This document shows positions 8,648 to 17,806 of a DNA stretch of 64,000 nt, piece by piece. The notes under the pieces were generated by a model. It searched no databases. It saw only the letters and a list, made by a program, of their open reading frames with translations, and had not been told where the DNA came from. Every line of letters starts with the position of its first letter. Position 1 is the stretch's first letter. The DNA is from Actinophytocola sp050699935 (GTDB lineage: Bacteria; Actinomycetota; Actinomycetes; Mycobacteriales; Pseudonocardiaceae). Location: NCBI RefSeq assembly GCF_050699935.1, contig NZ_JBOHGB010000008.1:53337-117336 (forward strand). Reading direction: 5' to 3'. Made by a program: the position numbers and the translations under genes.

Positions 8648-9466
8648 GTGGTACGCTTGTTCTCTCCGATTGACATGCGGATCCCTCAGCGTATCCGGCT
8701 TCGTCTCATGGCATTCGTGACGATCGCCGACACGGGCGTCATCTCCTATATCTCAACGAAGAATCTCGCCGAACGGTGGGGCTTTGGGGCGCTGTCCTGG
8801 CTTTACCCGCTGTGCTTGGACGCGGTCGCGGCAGTGGGGATGGACCTGTGGATGTCGAACTCGCCAGCCAAACGCGCGGCCGCGTGCCTGTCACTGTCGG
8901 CGGTGGGCTTGTCCCTGGCGGCTAACGTCGCGGACTGGCTGTACGTCGGTCCCGGCGCAGCCGTCCTCGGCGCCGTCCCGCCGTTGATGCTCGCCGCGTT
9001 GCTGCTCACCATGCACCGTCACGCCGCCCACACCACGCCGTCCTCGACACCGAGTCTCGCCGCTGGTACCGGTCCCGCGTCGGTGGCACCAGTACCAGCC
9101 GCGGTACCAGTCACCGGTGCTGTCGACATCGACGCCGAGGCGCCGCCCACCGTCCCCGACCCGAACGCGCAACCCGCCGCTGCGGAACCCACCGGAGGAC
9201 GTACGGCCCGGACGACGTCGTTACGGAACCGGAAAGCCCCGTCCTCTGATCGGCCGCGCCAGCCCAGGAAGGGCCCGCAGCCAGACGTGTCTGATCACGA
9301 GGTGATCAAGGCCCTGCGCGAGCGCGAGCAGCAGGGAGAGCCGCTGTCGCGGCGCAGCGTGATGGCCGAGTACCGCATGGGCACCCCGCGTGCCACACGG
9401 CTGATGGCGGCCGCCAGCAACGGCACGCACCTCACCATCTCCGATCACCACCGAGGTGATTCGTGA
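8648..9466 (+). CDS. DUF2637/SpdB-like membrane protein
   Basis: A 272-aa protein. Residues about 20-130 hold four hydrophobic segments (IRLRLMAFVTIADTGVISYI, then WLYPLCLDAVAAVGMDLWM, and two more to residue 125), matching DUF2637. Such proteins are found in actinobacterial plasmids and integrative elements and are linked to plasmid spread (Spd). The C-terminal half is soluble, Pro/Ala-rich, then ends in a basic helical region that may bind DNA (SRRSVMAEYRMGTPRATRLM). The GTG start follows AGGAAGGG. It overlaps the primase gene by 4 bp. Confidence 0.85.
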   Translation: MVRLFSPIDMRIPQRIRLRLMAFVTIADTGVISYISTKNLAERWGFGALSWLYPLCLDAVAAVGMDLWMSNSPAKRAAACLSLSAVGLSLAANVADWLYVGPGAAVLGAVPPLMLAALLLTMHRHAAHTTPSSTPSLAAGTGPASVAPVPAAVPVTGAVDIDAEAPPTVPDPNAQPAAAEPTGGRTARTTSLRNRKAPSSDRPRQPRKGPQPDVSDHEVIKALREREQQGEPLSRRSVMAEYRMGTPRATRLMAAASNGTHLTISDHHRGDS

Positions 9467-10398
9467 TGGCGCGGATGCACGACGTTGACCACCATTACCT
9501 CATTCGCGAGGCCCTGCGCAGCGCGGACCTCGGCATGTTCGTCTTCCCACTGTGGCCACGCAGCAAGGTGCCGGCGCTGCACGGAGAGAAACACTGCCCC
9601 CGCCGCGGGCCGTGCGCGCAGGGACACCGCGGCTGGGAGGCCCACGCCACCCGCGATCCGGAGCTGATCCGGCGATGGTGGCAGCAGTGGCCGCTGAACA
9701 TCGGGGTCGCAACAGGGCCGTCCGGTCTGCACGTGCTCGATCTCGACGCCGCGCACGGCGAGGACCCTCCGCCCCGATGGGCCGGTGCGCGACACGGCCG
9801 CGACGTCCTGGCCCGTCTGGCCGATCAAGCGGGCCAACCGCTTCCCAGTGACACCTACACGGTGCAGACACCCTCAGGTGGGTTCCACCTGTACTTCCGC
9901 ATCCCACAGGTGCTCAATCTGCGGAACACCGTGGCGAGGCTCGGCTGGCGGGTGGACAGCCGGGGAGGCGGAGGCTACGTCGTCGCCGCCGGATCTCTCC
10001 TCACCCACGGGCGCTACACGGTCGCGAACGACCACTCGATCGCCTCGCTGCCTGATTGGCTCATCCCGCTTCTGCGTCCGCCGCGGCTCGTGGTGCATCC
10101 GACGGTCGCCTGGCACCGGCTAGGACCGGTGAGTGAGGTCCGCAAGGACGCCTACCTGACCAGGATCCACGACAACGTCGCAGCGACGCCTGAAGGTTAC
10201 CGCCACGACACGCTGGTCCGAGCCGCCTTCACACTCGGACGCTTGGCCCAGGGTGGCGACATGACCCTCGAGGAGGCACGTGCCTGCCTCCGCGATGCCG
10301 TAGCGCGCTGGCGCGGCACACCGTCCAGCAAGGACCTCAACACTATCGAGGACGGCCTGGAGGCAGGCGCCCGTCAGCCACGACGTCTCGCGGGCTAA
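9463..10398 (+). CDS. Bifunctional DNA primase/polymerase (prim-pol)
   Basis: A 311-aa protein of the archaeo-eukaryotic primase superfamily in its plasmid/phage prim-pol form, likely priming element DNA synthesis. Visible motifs: FPLWPRSKVPAL, GVATGPSGLHVLDLDA with the metal-binding acidic pair, TPSGGFHLYFR (sGGxH motif) and SRGGGGYVVAAGS. The C-terminal 90 residues are helical and may be an accessory or dimerisation region. The start is GTG 9463 overlapping the previous stop; ATG 9466 is an alternative. No helicase domain is attached and no separate replication initiator was recognised. Confidence 0.88.
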   Translation: MMARMHDVDHHYLIREALRSADLGMFVFPLWPRSKVPALHGEKHCPRRGPCAQGHRGWEAHATRDPELIRRWWQQWPLNIGVATGPSGLHVLDLDAAHGEDPPPRWAGARHGRDVLARLADQAGQPLPSDTYTVQTPSGGFHLYFRIPQVLNLRNTVARLGWRVDSRGGGGYVVAAGSLLTHGRYTVANDHSIASLPDWLIPLLRPPRLVVHPTVAWHRLGPVSEVRKDAYLTRIHDNVAATPEGYRHDTLVRAAFTLGRLAQGGDMTLEEARACLRDAVARWRGTPSSKDLNTIEDGLEAGARQPRRLAG

Positions 10399-10569
10399 CG
10401 CGCCACACCACGCCAATTATCGATCTATTCCTCAGCCGGCCCGAAGCCGCCGGACCGCCTTGTGTCCTCCCCTTAATGAAGCGCAGGTATCCATGGCCAT
10501 CCCCGCCGACACAACAGTGCCTATGCGCCACCCGACCCGACACCTAAACGGACTCGACGGTGAGCGTCT

Positions 10570-10731
10570 GTGAAATCCACCGCCCTGGGTATTGGAACGA
10601 TGGTGTTCTGGCTGCTCCTGGCGGTCATTGTGGGCACTCTAATCGTGATCAAGATGCTAGTCACCGCGTCGAGAATCGTGTGGCAAATCGCCGTCTTCAT
10701 AATCAGGAACCTGTTCGTGCGTTTTCTTTAG
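10570..10731 (+). CDS. Small membrane protein (53 aa)
   Basis: GTG-started 53-aa protein with one or two hydrophobic helices (MVFWLLLAVIVGTLIVIKML, then IVWQIAVFIIRNLFV). Small Spd-type membrane proteins often sit in this position in actinobacterial elements. The ribosome binding site is weak, so the start is uncertain, but the hydrophobic pattern is unlikely to be accidental. Confidence 0.5.
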   Translation: MKSTALGIGTMVFWLLLAVIVGTLIVIKMLVTASRIVWQIAVFIIRNLFVRFL

Positions 10732-10968
10732 CTGACCGGTTACGCGCGGCCCACATGCGGTTCGTCGACGTCGCCACCAGGTTCAGCGGCTTCTCGGCGC
10801 CTCGCTCGCCGCCTGACAGCACATCACACCATCCGCAGCTACGTCCGTGGCTTCGCAAATTTGATGCGTACCACATCGATTTGCTGCGGTCCGCCTAAAG
10901 AGGCCAATTGCGTCGGCGGGCTGCTGCCTGCCATGCAGCAAACGCTCATGATTCCCGAGGAGCACGAC

Positions 10969-11430
10969 GTGAACAGCAACTACAGGAACGTCCAGGCCGA
11001 CATCGTCAGGTTCGTTCAGCTCGGTCAACGAGTCTCGACCAACTTCACGGTGAACCTCTCCAACCGCGCGACCTTCGATGCGGTCATGAACGCTGCCCTT
11101 GGCGGAAACAACTTCATGCCCAGCGAGGTCGCAGCCACGATCGGGACACTGTTCGACGACGCCATGCAGGTCGAGTTCGGCGCCGAAGGATCGGCCGTTC
11201 TCTACATCGACGTCCCGTTCTTCACTCACCAACGGATCGCGTCCACAACGGGCGGTGGTGACCGGTACACCGACGAGCAGCGGCGCGACTACACGCAGAA
11301 GGTGATCACCTGGGCTCGCTCCATGCGCGCCGACGAGATCACCGTCCAGCAGTACCCCACCGTCGCTGATCTGTTCGTCGACAACAGTCCCGGTGAGAAC
11401 CCATACCGCATCCGCATCTGGTGGGACTGA
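10969..11430 (+). CDS. Hypothetical protein (153 aa)
   Basis: A 153-aa protein of unknown function. GTG 10969 is chosen because GAGGAGC lies 6-7 nt upstream; the open frame begins earlier without such support. It is mixed alpha/beta with segments FVQLGQRVSTNFTVNL, ALGGNNFMPSEVAATI and an aromatic C-terminus (RIRIWWD). No catalytic motif, signal peptide or membrane segment. It is probably co-transcribed with its plus-strand neighbours. Confidence 0.65.
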   Translation: MNSNYRNVQADIVRFVQLGQRVSTNFTVNLSNRATFDAVMNAALGGNNFMPSEVAATIGTLFDDAMQVEFGAEGSAVLYIDVPFFTHQRIASTTGGGDRYTDEQRRDYTQKVITWARSMRADEITVQQYPTVADLFVDNSPGENPYRIRIWWD

Positions 11431-11495
11431 CCCGAACCTGTAAACACGAACCCGCGCTTTGTCAGCGCGACACAGGCCGCGTGGAGGAAACACTC

Positions 11496-11906
11496 ATGGC
11501 CAGCTCTCCAGAAACCATCACCCTCGACTCCGGCGATGACGCCATCACGGTGTCGGCGACCGTGACCAGCATGCAGCGCAGGGCCGAACCCGGCATCTTC
11601 GGCGCCGTGGTAGGTCTCGACGCTCACCTCACGATCACTTTCACCGCTCCCGACGACTCACGGTCCTACGGCCTGTCGCGCCTGCGTGGCGAGACGTGCT
11701 GGATCATCGACGCCGAGTTCGGTCCCAACTGTGTGCCTCGCTACGTCCACGGTTTCGGTGCCCGCTACCTCAAGCTGAAGGCCATCGCACCTGAACTCGC
11801 GGATCTCCTGGATAGGGAAGCTCGCCGACGCGGTCTCGCCGAAGCCATCGGCCGGGACATCCCACTCGTCCTAACTGACGACAAGCCCCACGACGACAAC
11901 GAATAG
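11496..11906 (+). CDS. Hypothetical protein (136 aa)
   Basis: A 136-aa protein with GGAGGA 8 nt before the ATG. The N-terminal 90 residues are beta-rich (ITVSATVTSM, DAHLTITFTAPD); the C-terminus is a charged helix (LADLLDREARRRGLAEAIG). No recognised domain. It lies just before the large palindrome at 11948-12082. Confidence 0.65.
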   Translation: MASSPETITLDSGDDAITVSATVTSMQRRAEPGIFGAVVGLDAHLTITFTAPDDSRSYGLSRLRGETCWIIDAEFGPNCVPRYVHGFGARYLKLKAIAPELADLLDREARRRGLAEAIGRDIPLVLTDDKPHDDNE

Positions 11907-11947
11907 AGCCTGAGCCGCACGGCGATGGAGTACGCGGTGCTGTCCAC

Positions 11948-12082
11948 TGTGTCCGGTCGGGACCGGTGAGCGCTACACGATGCGTCACCGCCGCGAACCT
12001 GTCCAGCCGCGAAGAGCGTGCGGTTGGACAGGTTCGCAGCGGCGACGCTGAAACGCGCGCACACCGACCCCGACCGGACACA
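11948..12082. repeat. 135-bp imperfect palindrome
   Basis: The left arm begins TGTGTCCGGTCGGG (11948) and runs to CGCGAACCTGTCCA (about 12005). The reverse complement of the right arm begins with the same TGTGTCCGGTCGGG (ending 12082) and reaches GCGAACCTGTCCA next to the centre. The middle third of the arms is diverged. The approximately 19-nt centre carries a further CCGC/GCGG pairing. Candidates are a replication or transfer origin with a large hairpin, or a MITE-like palindromic insertion. It occupies the only sizeable gap between 11.5 and 12.6 kb. Confidence 0.8.
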
Positions 12083-12123
12083 CTCCGGCAGGGTCCCAAC
12101 CCTTCGTTGTTGTGGAGGATGTT

Positions 12124-12561
12124 GTGACGCGACGGATTCTCATCACTGGCTCGAGAAACTGGAACCACCGCCCGACGATCCGTGCCGCCCTCGTTCAGGT
12201 GTGGCACCCTTCGGCGATCTTGGTGTCCGGTGCATGCCCCCGCGGAGCGGACGCGTTGTGCGAGGCGTGTTGGGAACACTGGGGCGGTCGAGTCGAGCGG
12301 CATCCCGCGCAGTGGCGCACCCGAGGCGTTCTGGACCGCTCAGCCGGATTCCGTCGGAACGAGGCGATGATCGCGTTGGGTGCCGACGTCTGCCTGGCGT
12401 TCATCCTGGACGGATCCTCCGGCGCGACCCACACCGCAACCTTGGCGCGCAAGGCATTGATTCCCACGATCGTTTACCGCGCGACGACCGGCACACCGGT
12501 CATCACGCGGCACCACTATCCAGCTCCGGACTCAGCGCGGGTCAATGTCTGCGCGGCGTAG
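12124..12561 (+). CDS. YspA/DUF2493-type SLOG family protein
   Basis: A 145-aa protein matching the YspA-type SLOG (DUF2493) family. It begins RRILITGSRNW, then ILVSGACPRGADALCEACWE, then GFRRNEAMIALGADVCLAF and SSGATHTATLARK. These are the Rossmann-like nucleotide-binding loops (GSR, GxPRGAD and a late Gly-rich turn). SLOG proteins bind nucleotides or nucleotide-derived ligands, and this subgroup is frequent in actinobacterial elements. The start is GTG 12124 with GGAGG 5-6 nt upstream, preferred to GTG 12112. Substrate unknown. Confidence 0.8.
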   Translation: MTRRILITGSRNWNHRPTIRAALVQVWHPSAILVSGACPRGADALCEACWEHWGGRVERHPAQWRTRGVLDRSAGFRRNEAMIALGADVCLAFILDGSSGATHTATLARKALIPTIVYRATTGTPVITRHHYPAPDSARVNVCAA

Positions 12562-12615
12562 TCCCGACAACACCACTCCTCGGCGCGATGCCCTATGTGG
12601 ACGGAGACAACCCGT

Positions 12616-13158
12616 ATGGCCAAATACAGCATCACTGCACGCCGGATCCATGACCGGCCCGACCCGGGCGGGTGGTACTCCGCCGGAACGGATCTCCCCA
12701 CCTTCTCAATTGAGGCGACCAGCGCGGAGAACGCCGCGGACATCGCGCACAGCATCGCCGGTCACGGCGCCGCTGGGATCACCCGCACCATCGTCCAGAC
12801 CTACCGGGAATCCGAGGACGACGGCGAGGACTACACCGACACCACCCGGTGGTGGACTGAGGACGGCCGCCCAATCGAGCCGACCCGCGTCCAACGCCAG
12901 TACGGGAAGAACGGCAGCGACATCACCGGCGACCTCTACGCCGAGCATGACGCGGACACGGTGACCTGGTTCACCCACGATGCAGATGTATGGCTGCACC
13001 TGGCCCGCACCCCACGCGGGGGATGGGCCATCGCGTCGTCGGACTTCGTCACGCTCACCCCATCGCATCACCGGCACAGGTTCGCCACACCGGACACCGC
13101 GCTGTATTGGGCGGAGCGTCGAGTCGGAACACGGGTGGTCGAGGTCAAGGAGTGGTGA
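12616..13158 (+). CDS. Hypothetical protein (180 aa)
   Basis: A 180-aa acidic, tryptophan-rich protein with no domain I can name. Segments include TFSIEATSAENAADIAHSIA, then a highly acidic loop (ESEDDGEDYTDTTRWW) and a C-terminal FATPDTALYWAERR. A GGAGA box precedes the ATG. Translation context and length support a real gene. Confidence 0.65.
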   Translation: MAKYSITARRIHDRPDPGGWYSAGTDLPTFSIEATSAENAADIAHSIAGHGAAGITRTIVQTYRESEDDGEDYTDTTRWWTEDGRPIEPTRVQRQYGKNGSDITGDLYAEHDADTVTWFTHDADVWLHLARTPRGGWAIASSDFVTLTPSHHRHRFATPDTALYWAERRVGTRVVEVKEW

Positions 13159-13215
13159 TCCGCACGACCGCTACATCCCGAACATCACCACTGCCAACTC
13201 CTGGCGAGGAAAGCG

Positions 13216-13665
13216 ATGCCACGTAAAGGTTTGTTCAACGGTGAATGTGTCACCGACGGCTGTGCAACGAGCGGCGCGACAGGAATGTCCATCTGGGACG
13301 CGTCAGGGAGCAACGACCGGTTCCGTTGTCGACGTTGCAACGACACGATCTCACTGCTCATTCCCAACATCCCCGATCGTGTCTGGACACTCGGACTCAT
13401 CGACCGCGCCGCCTACGACGTTCATCGTCGACGGGTGATCGGCCTGAACCACGAGGAACTGCAGGCGATGGCTGAACCACTCCGCACGCGTGAGCGCGCT
13501 GCACACGCCGCAATGGTTCGACTATTCAAGGCCAGCAACGACGTCCTCGCGCGCGACAACGTCGCCGTCCTGGTCGACGCCACCGACTTGCTCACCGCCG
13601 CGACCATCACCAACTGGTGGGTCCAGCACCGCTACCAGCGCTATGACCCCACCGAACCGGGCTGA
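13216..13665 (+). CDS. Hypothetical zinc-ribbon-like protein (149 aa)
   Basis: A 149-aa protein with a probable zinc knuckle near the N-terminus: two cysteines in CVTDGC and a later CRRC pair (residues about 10-42). The remainder is helical and basic. GAGGAAAG precedes the ATG. Function unknown; a nucleic-acid-binding accessory protein of the element is a guess. Confidence 0.6.
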   Translation: MPRKGLFNGECVTDGCATSGATGMSIWDASGSNDRFRCRRCNDTISLLIPNIPDRVWTLGLIDRAAYDVHRRRVIGLNHEELQAMAEPLRTRERAAHAAMVRLFKASNDVLARDNVAVLVDATDLLTAATITNWWVQHRYQRYDPTEPG

Positions 13666-13699
13666 TCACACCGTTCGTCCCAGGGAGGGCTCACATCCC

Positions 13700-13807
13700 A
13701 TGTCTCACCCCGCACTCTTGCTTTCGACGATGCGCACCGCCGAACACGCCGTCACGAGTCCGCCGGCACGGCACAAACGGCGGCGGCGAGTGGAGGTGAC
13801 GCTCTGA
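13700..13807 (+). CDS. Small basic peptide (35 aa), coupled to next gene
   Basis: A 35-aa reading frame ending in an arginine-rich tail (RHKRRRRVEVTL). AGGGAGGG lies upstream of the ATG, and the stop overlaps the ComM-like start as TGATG, which suggests translational coupling. No domain. It may be a leader or small partner. Confidence 0.45.
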   Translation: MSHPALLLSTMRTAEHAVTSPPARHKRRRRVEVTL

Positions 13808-15405
13808 TGACCATTCGGGCAGCGGTCACCAGGTCGATCGCCCTACACGGCATCGACGGAACACCCATCACGATCAGCGCCCAGATCGTGCCAACACCAT
13901 CGGACGCCCTCCCTGCCTCGCAGATCCACCCCGTCGAGCGGGAAACACGGGAGAGGATCCGCGCGGCACTCCGCAACAGCGGACTGCCGTGGCCCACCGA
14001 ACCGGTCTTGCTCACGACCTCCCACCCGCTCCGAGACGGCACAACGCTGGCTGATCTCGCCATGGCGTGCGCGGTGTTGGCCACCGCCGACGAACTCCCG
14101 GCTCACGAGGTCACACACACCGTGCTCCTGGGCGAGCTTGGGCTCGACGGGCAGCTACGGCCTGTGCGCGGTGTCCTGCCCGCACTACTCGCCGCGCGCC
14201 GGGCAGGACTCGACCGGGCGGTCGTGCCGACCAGCTCACTTCCGGAGGCCGCGCTGCTGCCTGGTGTCCGCGTGGTCGGCGCCGATCGGCTGGCTACGGC
14301 CGTCGCCGGGCTCCGCGGACAGCTGTCCGACTCTGCTCAAGCCGCCTCAGCCACCACATCGGTCGCCACCTCGGCCATCGCCGATCCGGCCGGCTCTGCC
14401 GTCGACGTTGCGCACCGCACTTCGCCCGGCGGCCGTGCGGCGATGGCGGACGCGAACGCCTCCGACGCGCTCGACGTCTCGGGTCCGCCCGAAGCGGTCC
14501 GGGCGGTGGAGGTCGCCGCAGCCGGAGACCACTACCTGTTGCTGGTCGGCCACCCCGGCGCGGGGTGCCGGCGCTACGCCACGCTCCTGCATCAGCTGCG
14601 GCCCGCGCTGACCGACGAGGAAGCGCTGGAAGTCGCCGCGGTCCAGTCGGTGACGGGCTGCCTCGGGCCCGACACCTCGCTCGCGCTGACCGCGCCGTTC
14701 ATCGCGCCACACCACTCGATGTCCATGCCAGCCTTGGTGGGTGGCGGCTCGGGCGTCACCAGGCCCGGCGCCATGACGCAGGCCCACCGGGGTGTCCTGT
14801 TCCTCAACGACGTCAGCGAGTTCCGAGCCGACCAGTTGGAGGCCGTGCGTTGCGCCGTGGACGACGGCGAGGTCCGTGTTGCCCGCCGAGACGGGGTCTT
14901 CCGCTACCCGGCCCGCTTCCAACTCGTCCTTGCCGCCGCGCCCTGTCCCTGCCGACAGCCCGAACAGGACTGTTCGTGCAGTCCGCACGCGCGGCGCCGG
15001 TTCCTGGCCCGGATTACCGGCCCCTTACTTGACCGCGTCGACCTGCGGGTGCGACTCCGTCCACCAGATGACAGCGCTCCGGGCACCTCAGCGCCGGAGG
15101 TCGGCTCCAATCTGCGCACTCGGGTGTCCGCCGCGCGAACCCGGGCTGCCCAACGCTGGGCAGAACACCGGGGGAGTACCAACGCCGATGTGCCCGCCAC
15201 CACCTTTACCCACGCTGAGTTCCGGTTGCCTCGGTTGACAACCGCGCCGCTGGACCAGGCGTTGGAGAACGGTGCGATGTCAGGGCGCGGCTGGGTCCGC
15301 GCCCTGCGAGTGGCATGGACTCTCGCCGATCTCGCCGGCCTCGTCCGCCCTGGCCGTGACGAGATCACCGAAGCGCTGGAGTTTCGAGACCGCCGTCCTT
15401 CCTGA
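13807..15405 (+). CDS. ComM/Mg-chelatase-like protein with degenerate ATPase motifs
   Basis: A 532-aa protein with the two-part ComM (YifB) layout: an N-terminal Lon-protease-like fold (ALPASQIHPVERE, LLGELGLDGQLRPVRGVLPA) and a central AAA+ domain. In the AAA+ part the P-loop reads GHPGAGCRRYA, without the lysine expected in GxPGxGK. The Walker B region reads GVLFLNDVSEF where active relatives have LDE. The arginine-finger region (LARITGPLLDRVDLRV) and the Cys-rich loop (CPCRQPEQDCSCSP) are kept. ComM-type proteins act as ring helicases in DNA recombination. This copy may be structural or regulatory, not ATP-hydrolysing. The start overlaps the preceding small gene. Confidence 0.82.
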   Translation: MTIRAAVTRSIALHGIDGTPITISAQIVPTPSDALPASQIHPVERETRERIRAALRNSGLPWPTEPVLLTTSHPLRDGTTLADLAMACAVLATADELPAHEVTHTVLLGELGLDGQLRPVRGVLPALLAARRAGLDRAVVPTSSLPEAALLPGVRVVGADRLATAVAGLRGQLSDSAQAASATTSVATSAIADPAGSAVDVAHRTSPGGRAAMADANASDALDVSGPPEAVRAVEVAAAGDHYLLLVGHPGAGCRRYATLLHQLRPALTDEEALEVAAVQSVTGCLGPDTSLALTAPFIAPHHSMSMPALVGGGSGVTRPGAMTQAHRGVLFLNDVSEFRADQLEAVRCAVDDGEVRVARRDGVFRYPARFQLVLAAAPCPCRQPEQDCSCSPHARRRFLARITGPLLDRVDLRVRLRPPDDSAPGTSAPEVGSNLRTRVSAARTRAAQRWAEHRGSTNADVPATTFTHAEFRLPRLTTAPLDQALENGAMSGRGWVRALRVAWTLADLAGLVRPGRDEITEALEFRDRRPS

Positions 15406-15544
15406 GCACCTCCTGACCCCGGCGGTGCCGCCCGCATCACGACCGGCACCGCCGCGACACCGCCTCATTCCGGGCGGGAGCTGACCTGCCACACACACGC
15501 GGCCCGGGTGGCGCTTGCCTGGCCGAACTAACTCGAGGGGACAC

Positions 15545-16264
15545 ATGAACAGCCATCACACGGACGGAACTTCTGACCGTCACGCCAACACGATCGGTAC
15601 CACCCCAGACAGCAGCGCTGACACGTCGACCGGGTCAGACGTGCGGACGCAAGCGAGTGCGGACGCGCCGATCTACGACGCAATGATCCAGGCGCTCGCG
15701 GTCACCCAGCCCGTGAGCGACGCCGCCGCCGATTCCATCGCTGTGCGAGCCCCCAAGAACCACGATGACCCTCGCGGTCTCCACACCGGCGCAGACGCTC
15801 CAGTCAGAGACTGGGACGACCACAGGTACGGACGTCCGTCCGCGTCGCCGCCGGTGGTCGACCCAGACTCGCCGGAGGGCGCGGCGATTCTGTCGTTGTT
15901 CAGCCGGATCAAAGACATCGAAGAGGGCGACGGAAGCTGGCCCGGCAGCGACGTTGTCGGCGAGGTCACCAGCTGGCTCCTCGAACTGGGCATCGATCCA
16001 GATCAAGATCCGACAGACGCGAGGCGCGCGCTGCGGACGGCGTTGGGGGAGCGGCCCGGACGAGGACCGGGCTCGACCGTGTACGGGGTGCGGATCGGCA
16101 CCGACCACCACGATCCGGAGTCACTCATCCGGACCGCATTGCACGTCCTTACCCACCAACTCGGCCCGGCACCAGCGTCGAGCTGGTCACTCACGACCGT
16201 GACCTGCTCGCGCGGATCGAACACCACCCCCGGCCCTGACCCCATCCCCACAGCAGGCAGCTGA
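15545..16264 (+). CDS. Hypothetical protein (239 aa), disordered N-terminus
   Basis: The first 100 residues are polar and rich in Ser/Thr/Asp, likely disordered. A folded segment (about 110-215: AILSLFSRIKDIEEGDG, VVGEVTSWLLELGIDP, ALRTALGERPG) follows, then a Ser/Pro tail. No known domain. GAGGGGACAC precedes the ATG. It is in the plus-strand run before the PP-loop gene. Confidence 0.6.
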   Translation: MNSHHTDGTSDRHANTIGTTPDSSADTSTGSDVRTQASADAPIYDAMIQALAVTQPVSDAAADSIAVRAPKNHDDPRGLHTGADAPVRDWDDHRYGRPSASPPVVDPDSPEGAAILSLFSRIKDIEEGDGSWPGSDVVGEVTSWLLELGIDPDQDPTDARRALRTALGERPGRGPGSTVYGVRIGTDHHDPESLIRTALHVLTHQLGPAPASSWSLTTVTCSRGSNTTPGPDPIPTAGS

Positions 16265-16348
16265 CCGCTGCCGCCGGCAGTCCCGCCATCCCTTCCCCGG
16301 TGGCGGGACCGCCCCCTGCTCACGTTTGCGAGACAAAGGAGGTGACCG

Positions 16349-17680
16349 GTGACCAAGCTGGAGCGCAACCACGTTCACGAGTACCCGAATCTGACCGGTC
16401 GGCCACCGGCCACCGTCGTGTTCTGCAACGGATGTGGCGTCGACTCGATGGCACTTCTGCACCTGTGGTGCACCAAACCCAAGTCCCGCGGCTTCGACCT
16501 CGACGAGTTGCTCGTGATCACCGCGATCACCGGCGACGAGTACCGATCCACCATCGACGCCGCCAACGCGCACCTGGTGCCAATGCTTCACGAGCACGGG
16601 ATTCGGTTCCTCCAGGTCGCGCGCGGTGGACAGTCCACTCGCGACGGTTACGACATCCTCGCCGACAGCACTGCACCGACCGAACTGATCCCGCGCGGCG
16701 CATGGCATCTCGGTGAAGAGATGGAACACGCACTGACTCTGCCGCAGATCGTCTCAGGACGTCGTCTCTGTAGCTACCGAGCTAAGGGCGAGGTTCTGGA
16801 CTCGGCGATCGCAGACGAGATCGCCGCTGGTCGTGTCAGGCCGGACTTCCGGCACGCAGTCGCGTTCGCCGCCGAGGAGACGTGGCGCGCCAAGCGAGAC
16901 AGCTCCTACACCACGAACGCCCGGCGCCCGTGGTATCCGCTGATCGAGAAGCGCCGCGACCGAACCTGGTGCGCCAACTACCTGAAGAAGGCGCTGAACG
17001 GGTTCGTCTACCCACGGTCCTGTTGCCAGTTCTGCTGTTTCCAGGCACCACAAGCTGGCCGGAACGCGCTTGCCGCACGGTGGCGCGCGGAGCCCGAGGC
17101 CGGCGCGTACGCGCTCCGCATGGAGCGGCGTGCCTTGTCGACCAACCGTCGGATGCGGCTGTTCGGATCGCTATCCGCAGCCGAGTTCGTCCGCACACGG
17201 GAGATCAGCGGCGTGGCGGAGCTGGCAGACAGCGAACTCGCGGACGCGACCACGTGGACGGTGGTCGAGACCCGCCGGGTGTACCGGGCTGCGTCGGTCA
17301 AAGACCCCGAGACCGGCAAGAGTCTGCGAGGCCGGGACGGACGCACCGTCAAGGACCCTGCCAGGAAAGGTGACACCTGGCGGTCGATTCGACCCCACGT
17401 CACCACCTCGACCCGTGATGAAGGGCTTGTGGCCTTGGAGCGCTTGGCCGCCGTGCACGACACGGTGGTGTGGACCGAAGGTGACCAGATTCCTCGCGTG
17501 GACGTGCGGGTCCTGCCGGACCGGCCACGCGAATGGCCACTCACCACCTACGAGTACGCCCTGCTTCCAGGTGCCATTCGCGCGAAGGAACACGCCGGGT
17601 TCGACCGCGAGTGGCGCACCGCACTCGCCCGCGAAGCCATTCGTGGCGGCGGCGCCACTCCGCTGCCCTTGGCCATGTGA
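16349..17680 (+). CDS. PP-loop ATPase, PAPS-reductase-like
   Basis: A 443-aa adenine-nucleotide alpha-hydrolase-like protein. The N-terminal VVFCNGCGVDSMALLHLW is a variant of the SGGxDS PP-loop that activates substrates with ATP. An alpha/beta PAPS-reductase-like domain follows. Around residue 225 is a cysteine cluster (YPRSCCQFCCFQ) that could bind a metal or an iron-sulfur cluster. The C-terminal 200 residues are unassigned. GTG start after AAAGGAGGTGA, a very strong ribosome binding site. It precedes DUF6927-like and DpdA-like genes, so a role in base or sulfur modification of nucleic acid is possible. That role is inference; sequence alone does not fix the substrate. Confidence 0.75.
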   Translation: MTKLERNHVHEYPNLTGRPPATVVFCNGCGVDSMALLHLWCTKPKSRGFDLDELLVITAITGDEYRSTIDAANAHLVPMLHEHGIRFLQVARGGQSTRDGYDILADSTAPTELIPRGAWHLGEEMEHALTLPQIVSGRRLCSYRAKGEVLDSAIADEIAAGRVRPDFRHAVAFAAEETWRAKRDSSYTTNARRPWYPLIEKRRDRTWCANYLKKALNGFVYPRSCCQFCCFQAPQAGRNALAARWRAEPEAGAYALRMERRALSTNRRMRLFGSLSAAEFVRTREISGVAELADSELADATTWTVVETRRVYRAASVKDPETGKSLRGRDGRTVKDPARKGDTWRSIRPHVTTSTRDEGLVALERLAAVHDTVVWTEGDQIPRVDVRVLPDRPREWPLTTYEYALLPGAIRAKEHAGFDREWRTALAREAIRGGGATPLPLAM

Positions 17681-17806
17681 CATGCACCAATAGCGCATCG
17701 CGCCGCGAACGTGGATGCGTGTCCATGCAGGCTGAGCTGAGTGGTGCCGATGTCAGACGCCGCTCCGAACCGCTGGCTACACAGTGGACTATGTGAGGAG
17801 ATGGTA

